NCBI GenBank assembly: GCA_933822405.4
Contig: CAKOGP040001947.1
Span: 124,001 to 188,000 of the forward strand
Direction: 5' to 3'
From: Cylindrotheca closterium
Taxonomy: Eukaryota; Bacillariophyta; Bacillariophyceae; Bacillariales; Bacillariaceae
Length of the DNA stretch: 64,000 nt
Part shown: piece after piece, positions 56,595 to 64,000 of the stretch
Numbering within the stretch: the stretch's first letter is position 1
Layout of the letters: each line of letters begins with the position of its first letter
Program-made: the position numbers and the translations under genes
Notes under the pieces: generated by a model
Seen by the model: the letters and a program-made list of their open reading frames with translations, nothing else
Told to the model about the DNA's origin: nothing
The model's database searches: none

Positions 56595-56951
56595 ATGGCA
56601 TCTGGATTCAAGACTCGCATTTCGTCCAATTGCAGTGCCATTGGCAAGGTCCCGGCCACCAACGACGACTACGACGTTGCCTTCAAAGTTTACTATGCTG
56701 GAGCGTGATGTCCACATGGGCCAGAGGCCAGGGATATGGCGATTGATATTATTCATGAGACATTCCCTGGTACTTTGGTCGAGTGGGAACGTACTCGCCG
56801 CGTTCCAACACCAATCATGGTGATTCATGAAACCACTTCCGGCGACGAGGTTGCTTCCTTCCAGCAGGTTGACATGTCAGATGACTTCCTAGGCCCTGGG
56901 GTCGAGTTACTTCGCAAGAATTTGATTCAGTACAAGAAGGAGCACTCTTAG
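56595..56951 (+). CDS. SelW/Rdx-like selenoprotein candidate (in-frame TGA = Sec38)
   Basis: From ATG 56595 the frame is open to TAG 56949-56951 except for TGA at 56706-56708 (codon 38), giving 118 residues if TGA is read as selenocysteine. Around it: FKVYYAGA-U-CPHGPEAR. The layout matches the Rdx family (SelW, SelT, SelH, Rdx12): beta-strand, CxxU/CxxC redox loop, helix, then FPG (HETFPGTLVEWERT) and a second beta pair, as in SelW's VYCGAU...EFPG. The usual first Cys of CxxU is Ala here and a Cys directly follows U. About 80 residues of Rdx-like sequence after the TGA argue against a random stop. No SECIS element could be folded with confidence in the 3' UTR (56952-57193). A poly(A)-like AATAAA lies at 57183. 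The family acts in thiol redox reactions. Confidence 0.65.
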
Positions 56952-57193
56952 ACAACCAGCTACTGTACTATCCATTATGCTACAGCAGCACACTTGCACT
57001 ATCACAGTCAACATACACCATCTGAGGAATGCTACAGTTAGAATGACAGAAACCGACCTCTACAGATGTAGAATAGTATCTTCTCGAGAGGCTTATGCCT
57101 TTGACCAAGCATCCGAAAGATTTTCGTTGATTTTTAATGAGATATAGCTTTAGGTGTGCTACTATTATTAAATATTGATGCTAATAAAATCTA

Positions 57194-60100
57194 CTAGGAC
57201 AGGCCATCGATTCGAACAACTTCCCTCCTTCTTGGCTTGACGGGCTTCACGAAGCTTTTCTTCACCTCCTTGTAAAGTGATTTGTACAGTGGCTTCTTCT
57301 TGCTCGATTTCGTGCTATGTTCGTCAGCAGTGCCAAAGCTACGAACACTCTCAATGTCGTTGACAAAGGGGTGAGTGGCACTTCGTGCCGACAAGTAGTT
57401 CCGATCGTCTGCTTCGACGATGGGTCGAAGATGATGCTGTGCTTGTGGCGACGCAGTATCGCGCTTCTCTTCCTGACTACTACTACTGGTCCGCCATACA
57501 GACGAGTTCTTTTGTCTTGACGACGACGACGATGCGTTGGATGATGGGAGATCCACTCGCAAACCTTCAATTCGTTGGACCAATGCTTCATGCTCACGCT
57601 GGAGTGTTTTGTATTGGAAAATGACATCTCGCAGATGCTGCTTTGCCAAATTCTGCTTCGTCACAGCGGATGTGACTGATACCTTTGCTTGGCGCAGCTC
57701 CCCTTCCACCTCGGAAACCTTCCATCTGGCAGCGTCTCGTTCCTGGATCAGCTTGACGTGGGCATTATTAGGACTGTATGGATCGTCCGAAGTGAGAAAC
57801 TTTTTGTATTCCTCATGCAAGTCTTTGTACCGTTGAATGACATCCCTCAGGTCGCCCTCTCGGTTCTCGAGCTTTTGTGTTGCCAGTTCTGATTCAGTTT
57901 CTCTTTCTCGAAGATCATTTTGTAGTGACGAGATCTTGTCCATTGCCACATCATACTCTTGCTTTAACCTTATAAACTCTGCTGCATCGTTTGAGAATGT
58001 GCTGGACTTGGTGTTTGGGCCCTGGACTTTTTCGTCTCTTCCTTCTCCACTAGTAGTTGAAGAGGCGCAGCTCGAAGTCAGCATGGAGACACCACAGTCG
58101 AAGGACTGCTTTGGTAAAACTGAGGCGACTCCTGGTTTATTAGGTTCGTTTGCCTGAGTTTTCATATTGGCTTCCGAGGCCTTGAATTCCACAAGTATGG
58201 ATTGGAAATTCGAACGCAGTCTCAATTGTTCCTGTTGAGCCTCTTCGGCTTTATGCTTTGCAGCTTCGACTTTAGCCTTTGCTTGGTTTAATCGTTTCCT
58301 TGATTTAGCCACCAAATCATTCAATTTGGATAAATCTTCAGGGCCCAATGCCTTCTCTCCTTTGTGCAGTGGTCCCTTTGCCTGCCCTTCACTTGAGTCA
58401 GTCTCATCATCCGCACTGTGGCCAATCACATTTCCCACAGGAGGATCTGCCTTTCCAGCCAATATTGCTGCTGCTTCGATACTTGACTTCGATGGTAAAC
58501 TATTCATTGACGTTTTGGCTCGCTGCATATCACGAAGTGATCGCTTGTACTGCATCAGAGCAGTTTTGAGCTCCTTTTCGCGCGCTTGATATTGAATCTG
58601 CGCTATGACAGCATTGAGCTTAATTTTTGCTAGCGCGTTCAGCATCTCTGCAATCTTATTTTTTGGAGAACCAGCCGATTCTTGTGCTTGACAAGACTTG
58701 AAGTCGTTAATGTCTAAGTCGTGCTCAAGGAAAATGGAGCCGAAAAAAGATGAACTGTCGCTTGGAATTTGTTGTACAGTGGACACTGTGTCTTCTTGGC
58801 GTTGTTGGACGTCCTTATGAACGCAGAACAATCGTCTTTGGTGCTGCAAGAAGTTTGAGATATGCTCCCACCCAATCAGCTAGAAGAGATAGGCTTGTAA
58901 GATTTCGAACAAGGAAATACAAAAATGAGAGGGTGCTACTAGTAGACATACCTCAGCAATACTTCGTTCGACGGAACTGTCATCCTTCAACTTTTCTTTG
59001 TCTTTTCCCGCATCATCGTTGCCCACAAGCGTACCGATTGGCGGAGATCCTTCGTGTGTCACCGATATCCCCGCATTGGAAAAGAGATCTCGTTCAAGGT
59101 TCGATATTTCGTCAAATGCAATCTCGTATTTGGACTTTGGCCGGCTCTGGTTCTTTTCCAAGAAGTCGGCTCTCGCTCGCAACTCCGAGACCTTTTTCTC
59201 TAGGCTACCAATTTTGGTTAGGGAGGCATCGTAGGAACTTCTCAAATCCTGATATTGAACAACTGCTTCAGCCTGTGTGCGGCGATGTTTCTCTTCCAAT
59301 GCTGCGTACTGTGTTTCTAAGTTCTGCCTATAGGATGCCTCGGAATTTCCAGCCGACCTCTTTGCCGCAAGCAATGCGTTGTAGTCCTGCTGGAGCTGTT
59401 GGTACCTCCCCTTAGCTTCCTCTGATGATTTCCGAAGAATTTGCTCACAGCTCTCCTTTTCATGCTTCAAAGTTTCTTCCAACTGCACAATTCGTTTCAA
59501 GGATTTTTCGTATTTTTCTCTGAGTCGTTTGAGCTCGCCAGCATTTTCGCTTTGTCGATCCCTGACGCTCTCGAAGTCCAACCGAAGATCCTCGTATTGG
59601 CGTTTCTCAAGACCGATTTTGGCGGCATGTTCTTTTCTCAATCCATCAACTTGACGATCAATTGACTCAATCTGGAGCTCGTGTTCCTTCTTCAACCGCT
59701 TACACTCCTCTTCAAAGAATCGTTCCGAGCTAGATACCTCAGTTTCTAGTTTCATGAGTTTATCAGCCTGCTCATCCTTGAGTTTGTTGTAGTTTTCCTC
59801 CAGATATGAGTAGGATTCCGTCATTTCCCTGAGTCGTTGGTCGTACTTTTCTTTCATCTCCTGAATGACAAGCACAGCATCATCATAATTCGCTGTAACT
59901 TTGTTGTAATCACGGCGCATGTTTGACATTTCCAGCAGGGTTTCCTTGTATTCCTCCGAGAGTTCGTTGAATCTTTTTTCTGTTTCCACCGATGACTTTT
60001 CGTATTCTTGAACGGTTGCATTGGTTGCATTCAATTCTTCTGTAAGTTTGACCATATCTTGAAGCGCACTTTCGTATTCCCTTCTGGTTTCTTCGTACAT

Positions 60101-60913
60101 CTCCAATGAAATTGGTGGAGGCTCAATCGTGGATGAATCAGATGATGATACCGAGTCGTCGTCGTACTCCACTCGCCGTGGGTGTTGTTTGTGAGTTGGG
60201 TTCGTGAAGTGTCTACAATCGGACCTCTTGCTGGGGTCATAGAATTTGGATTCCAAGGAAGATATTTTGGCATCCTTGAAACCAGTTTCTTCTCGCAAGC
60301 TTCGGACTTCGTTAGCATACTTTTGCCGCTCGCCTTCAATCGCCTGGATTTTCCGCCTAATGTTTTTCATTGAGACGTTGTCGTTTTCGTCTTCAATGGG
60401 AAAGTCAGATTCTATCGTGATATTATTCAACACAGTCACAATATCATCCAGCTCCAAGAAAACCTTGTTATTCATGTTCCGTTGTTGTTTTAGTCGTTCA
60501 TAGGCAGCGATTGCTTTGTGAAGCTTATGTGACAATCCCTGGTTTGTCGTTTGGAGATCTGCTGTTTGCTTCTTCCATTCCTCCCTCTCCTGCTTCGCTT
60601 TCTTCAGTTTCTGCTCGAGCTTGTCCATATGGTGCGTTGACTCGGCATACATTTGAATTTTTCCCAAGAGACCGTCCTCAACTTCGTCCGGAAATCTCGA
60701 CTCTACTATTCCCCTTAGCTGTTTGATTTCCTTGAAGGCGATATCGCACTCTCGTTCCAAATCGTCCCTCTCTTTGGATTGATAGTTGCATTTATCTTGG
60801 AGCTCCTGCAGCTCGATGTCTTTCCGACGCATGTTCTTTCGTAGGTGATCATTCTCGCTCTCTTTGAGCTTCAGTCGCTCCTCCAACTCACGTGTTGTCA
60901 TGTGTGGACCCAT
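57194..60913 (-). CDS. Large coiled-coil protein, 1215 residues
   Basis: Exons 60913-58952 and 58879-57194 join in phase through a 72-bp GT-AG intron (58880-58951) after SIAE. The frame opens at a GTG 60919; ATG 60913 is used. Almost the whole protein is heptad-rich Glu/Lys/Arg/Leu coiled coil. The interruptions are Ser/Asp-rich linkers (DDDSVSSSDSS near residue 250; DSSFFGSIF after the splice; a Ser-rich stretch near the end) and a basic C-terminus (KKPLYKSLYKEVKKSFVKPVKPRRREV). No motor, kinase or membrane domain is present. It resembles centrosomal, golgin or cytoskeletal scaffold coiled coils in composition only; I cannot assign a family. It is convergent with the selenoprotein candidate. 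Confidence 0.75.
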
Positions 60914-60989
60914 CACCACTTCTTAACTCTTCTTGGACGATTACTGTTCTCGATTTATTCCTTTGCTTCTTCACTGTCGCAGGAAGGCC

Positions 60990-61283
60990 ATGTTGCTGAA
61001 GCCTGTAGCTCTTTCTTTAGTACTAAACGCGTTCTGTACTTTCTGGTTCGTGCTTCTCGCTCGATCGACTTGTGCATTCAATGGCATCAGATTTGGTCTT
61101 GTTCCTCTGCCAAAATTGCAAAATCCAACGGTTCGAAGAAAAGTGCCCGGGACTGAGATATATGGGACTCATGACACGTACGAAACATGTGGGATGGACG
61201 GAAAGACCTCATCCCTAATATTTTTGAAAATGATACGAGAACAAAATGATGATGAGAGATGCTGTTGCCCATGCCCTGATTGA
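60990..61283 (+). CDS. Possible small secreted or plastid-targeted ORF
   Basis: A 97-residue frame whose first ~28 residues look like a signal peptide (LKPVALSLVLNAFCTFWFVLLA) followed by RSTCAFNGIRFG. In diatoms a Phe just after the cleavage site (ASAFAP-type motif) marks plastid import, and CAF-NG is a loose match. The frame overlaps the start of the next frame (61246) in another register at a GATGATGAT run, so it may be the true 5' part of that gene separated by an indel or an unrecognised intron. Weak. Confidence 0.3.
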   Translation: MLLKPVALSLVLNAFCTFWFVLLARSTCAFNGIRFGLVPLPKLQNPTVRRKVPGTEIYGTHDTYETCGMDGKTSSLIFLKMIREQNDDERCCCPCPD

Positions 61284-62700
61284 GGACTTGGCGGCTGGCA
61301 AGCTTGTTGAAAAATCTGAGTTTCAGCTGACAGAAGAGCAAAAGAATGTCAGGATTCCTGGCTATCTGATCTATCTGGCTGGTTTGATTGCCAAGCCATC
61401 ATCTCCGTCTGGTAACACATACACAACAGATGATGCAGGTGTGGCAATATCATTGACAACGCGAGACAATGAACAGTTTGAATCTTTACAAAAGACCTTT
61501 GCTAATTTCAATAAGAATGAAATGCCCATATTTCGTCTCAGTCCAAGGCTCTGTCCAACAGAAGATCAGCTCACTTCGATTCAGACAGACTTTGAACGAA
61601 AAAAACAAGAGCTCGAGAAGAATGCAAGCAAGGCTGCCGAAGACTTGTTGTCAGCGGAAATCCTAAACAATCGGAATGAGGATACAAAACCTATTGATGC
61701 TAATGTGAAGAGCAAAACGAAGAAGAAGAAAAAGAAGACAACCAACACTTCCAATTCGATAAAAAATGCAGTCGCAGATTCGAATTCTCATGAAGGGAAC
61801 CTTCCTCCTCCGACCTCAGCGCAAGATCAATCTACATCTACGTCTGCAGCGACCTTGGAGCAAATTCTATCGCAAATTCAAACTGAAACGACATCGTCCG
61901 TGATCGAAGAAGATGCTGATCCATCATCATGGATTCCAGTATCCACCAAGAGCAAAGAATACAAGAAGATTGGTAACCGACAAAATGAACACAATAGTGC
62001 CAAGGTGGAACCCCCCAGCCGCAAGAATGGCGAGATAGATCAGTTGGATACCTCACATCAAGCAGTGGACGTCACTAATGATTCAGATGGTGCCGAAACG
62101 CCTCCGCTCGGCACCAAGGGCCTGTCGGACACATCTTCAATGGAGGATCAATTCTCGTCTACTAATAAGCAGGATACACTTGCGACCAAAACAGCAACGA
62201 ATACCGGTGAAGTACGAAGGGTGAAGAACGAAACAGGTGTTTTGGATATAGCTGAATCAGCCTCATTCTCAACTTCCATTGAAGCACTACAAGAAAGGAT
62301 CCGATTGTTGGAACAGGCTGTAAAGGCAAAAGATGGAGAGCTCAAACAAGAGAAGCAAGCAAATATCAAGGCTCTTTGCCAGAAACAGCAGCAGTTTGAT
62401 GATCAAGTTCAAGCACTTCAACTACGACTTTATATTAGCGAGACTCGACTCAAGACCTTCGAAGAAGCACTGGAACAACATGTTCAAGCGGTTGCTAGCA
62501 ACGTGTCAACATCAATCGAATGTACTAGCGATACTAGCGGAAGAAGCATTCTTCATCAATATTCATCACGGAAGGAATGGCCCATAAGGGCTTCGAAGAG
62601 CAATCAAACAAAGGACAAGGACTCACCATCACCACTCATATCGAGACTACTAAGCCGTCAGAGTAAAATGAGCGATGATGTGCCGTCAACCGGATCATGA
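61246..62700 (+). CDS. Hydrophilic protein with Lys run and coiled coil
   Basis: 484 residues from ATG 61246 to TGA. The N-terminal ~100 residues look folded (AHALIEDLAAGKLV, VRIPGYLIYLAGLIAK, AVISLTTRDNEQF-like). A Glu/Lys helix and a Lys run (KTKKKKKKTT, ~160) follow. The middle is Ser/Thr/Gln-rich and disordered, and a coiled coil lies at ~345-425 (IEALQERIRLLEQAVKAK...). I do not recognise the family. The start may be incomplete (see 60990-61283). It is divergent from the coiled-coil gene. Confidence 0.6.
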   Translation: MMMRDAVAHALIEDLAAGKLVEKSEFQLTEEQKNVRIPGYLIYLAGLIAKPSSPSGNTYTTDDAGVAISLTTRDNEQFESLQKTFANFNKNEMPIFRLSPRLCPTEDQLTSIQTDFERKKQELEKNASKAAEDLLSAEILNNRNEDTKPIDANVKSKTKKKKKKTTNTSNSIKNAVADSNSHEGNLPPPTSAQDQSTSTSAATLEQILSQIQTETTSSVIEEDADPSSWIPVSTKSKEYKKIGNRQNEHNSAKVEPPSRKNGEIDQLDTSHQAVDVTNDSDGAETPPLGTKGLSDTSSMEDQFSSTNKQDTLATKTATNTGEVRRVKNETGVLDIAESASFSTSIEALQERIRLLEQAVKAKDGELKQEKQANIKALCQKQQQFDDQVQALQLRLYISETRLKTFEEALEQHVQAVASNVSTSIECTSDTSGRSILHQYSSRKEWPIRASKSNQTKDKDSPSPLISRLLSRQSKMSDDVPSTGS

Positions 62701-63136
62701 ATGAATGCAGTCCTGCTGGCGAGAAAAGTCACTATAGCTATTGGCATGGTACACCATTGAGATTCCTACAAGAAATGCCTCAGCTTTGGCGTTAATGCTC
62801 CAGGCTCAATCCATTGGACTGCTATTGAAAAAGTGGGGTAGATTCTTTCTCCAATGGGCAGATATCATCTGTTGAGTCCAGGAATGTATACGAAGTTGTA
62901 AAACGGAGCTACTCCGACTTTCTGTTTCTGCTAGAAAGAGATGCGGCCATTGTTTGAATTGATTGATCGACAACGTCGAACCAGTATGAAGACGAATGGA
63001 GTTCAAGATGTGATAGAGATTTAAGATTGAGTAGAATAAGCATGCTGCTCTTCTATATTCTTTCTTTTCTACAATGTTAGTTTGCAAAGTCGGGGACAAC
63101 AAGATCTGTCCTCTCCGTGATTTATTTGTATTGCGT
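62701..63136. other. Intergenic region, no gene seen
   Basis: 436 bp between two converging 3' ends. The - strand frame 62806-63342 runs into the WrbA gene in another register and is a shadow. Confidence 0.5.
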
Positions 63137-63836
63137 TTAGGCAGCAAGCTTGGCGGTGATTCCTCCAAAGTGCTTTCCGTGAGTCTCACCGACGGCAAGC
63201 TCCAATTCGGAAGGCATTCTGCTGCCATCAGAGGACGCAAGGGTACCAGATCCGTAAGCAGAAGCTCCATGGGCCTCGTCGTTGGTGAAGACCTTGGGGT
63301 CAACATATCCAAGAGGGACAAATACCATACCTTGATGGGCAAAGAAACTGATCATGGAGACTTGGCAGTTCTCTTGTCCACCAGCTTGAGTACCAGTAGA
63401 GACAAAGGTACCGGCAGCCTTTCCGACAAGGCCTCCCGATTGCCATAGTCCTCCGGTGGAGTCCATGAAAGCCTAGTGGCGTTGAAATGGTGATGATGAT
63501 GATGATTCGTGTGAGATCAAGTGATTGGTGTCATTCGTGTCAACAACAACGGTAATTGATAACATTGCTTACCTTCATTTGGGCTGGAACAGATCCGAAA
63601 CGACCAGAAATTCCGAACATGAATCCATCGTATTCAGACATCTTTTCAGGAGTCATGACAGGGTGGTCTTTCTTGGGTGGGGCACCCATCTTTCCAAGGA
63701 CCTCTTCGGGCAAAGTCTCGGCGACTTGATAGATGTCACATGTAGCTCCAGAAGCTTCAATTCCCTTCTTGACGGATTCAGCAAAGCCAGCAACGTGGCC
63801 GTACATACTGTAGTAGATGATAGCGATCTTGGTCAT
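63137..63836 (-). CDS. wrbA: WrbA-type NAD(P)H:quinone oxidoreductase
   Basis: Exons 63836-63573 and 63472-63137 join in phase to 199 residues, the usual WrbA length. The flavodoxin-like FMN site opens with IAIIYYSMYGHVAGFAESV (residues 4-22). The conserved segments are [40 protein letters not shown] (the splice falls in the middle), GKAAGTFVSTGTQAGGQE, and HQGMVFVPLGY near residue 130. It catalyses two-electron reduction of quinones with NAD(P)H using FMN, which avoids semiquinone formation; the enzyme is usually a cytosolic tetramer. No targeting peptide. The intron is 100 bp. The promoter lies to the right (63837-64000). Confidence 0.95.
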
Positions 63837-64000
63837 GTTTGGATATTTGTTGTTTGTACCTGTTGCAGCAAAATGAAATTATGAGGGCGTTCCATGGATC
63901 CGAATTCAGTTACCTTATTTTCGAGACGACGTTTCGAATCCAAAAGATTGATTTTTGATGGGTTTACGTAAGAAAAAGATCGTACACGTCAGGATGATTA

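Noticed and set aside
56397..56828. 143-codon - strand frame
   Set aside because: Antisense to the selenoprotein candidate and has no motif; its openness follows from the sense codon composition.
57043..57110. SECIS candidate starting at ATGA 57043 with TTTGA near 57100
   Set aside because: The intervening sequence does not form a continuous helix with an apical AA; left as unproven.
62806..63342. 178-codon - strand frame
   Set aside because: Overlaps WrbA exon 2 in a different register and lacks any domain.
1..64000. CRISPR arrays, rRNA, tRNA genes
   Set aside because: No regularly spaced repeat array, rRNA segment or convincing tRNA cloverleaf (T-arm GGTTCRA with paired stem) was seen on either strand.

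Overview
The window is nuclear DNA of a eukaryote, most likely a raphid pennate diatom. The evidence is: GT-AG introns of about 70-130 bp, Pro-Ser-x-x-Pro-Ser stalk proteins, BspA-type leucine-rich repeat proteins, a Ty1/copia element of the diatom kind, an in-frame-UGA selenoprotein candidate, and a mix of bacterial-type and eukaryotic genes. Species is inference only.

Layout. (1) 1-2393: 3' part of a gene with a DUF6604-like region. (2) 3114-34850: six paralogous STAND ATPase genes (AAA_16 module like bacterial PknK-type 'predicted ATPases', COG3899, followed by a helical TPR-like region) in mixed orientation (+,-,-,+,+,-), plus two decayed fragments of the family. They flank a NACHT protein carrying a RelA/SpoT-like domain inserted in its STAND module, a BspA-type LRR protein and a membrane-anchored flavin amine oxidase. 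(3) 35606-43641: two genes and one pseudogene of a single-pass membrane-protein family with a shared Cys/NG ectodomain; one has a PSxxPS stalk and three C-terminal modules. A 416-bp foldback element lies among them. (4) 45098-49048: a tandem pair of seven-helix receptors. (5) 49628-56392: a young Ty1/copia element with identical 176-bp LTRs and a GTGAG target duplication. (6) 56595-63836: a SelW/Rdx-like selenoprotein candidate, a 1215-residue coiled-coil protein, a hydrophilic protein and a WrbA-type quinone oxidoreductase.

The STAND block is the most unusual part. The copies show gene conversion, inverted duplication of 3' ends, intron gain or loss, a one-base frameshift and relics, the birth-and-death pattern known from receptor clusters such as NLR arrays. 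A sensing or defence role is inference. The NACHT-RelA/SpoT protein and the selenoprotein are the two single genes most worth follow-up. Several reading frames open on TTG or GTG; the starts given here are the first in-frame ATG, and exon joins were chosen by splice sites, phase and paralogue comparison.
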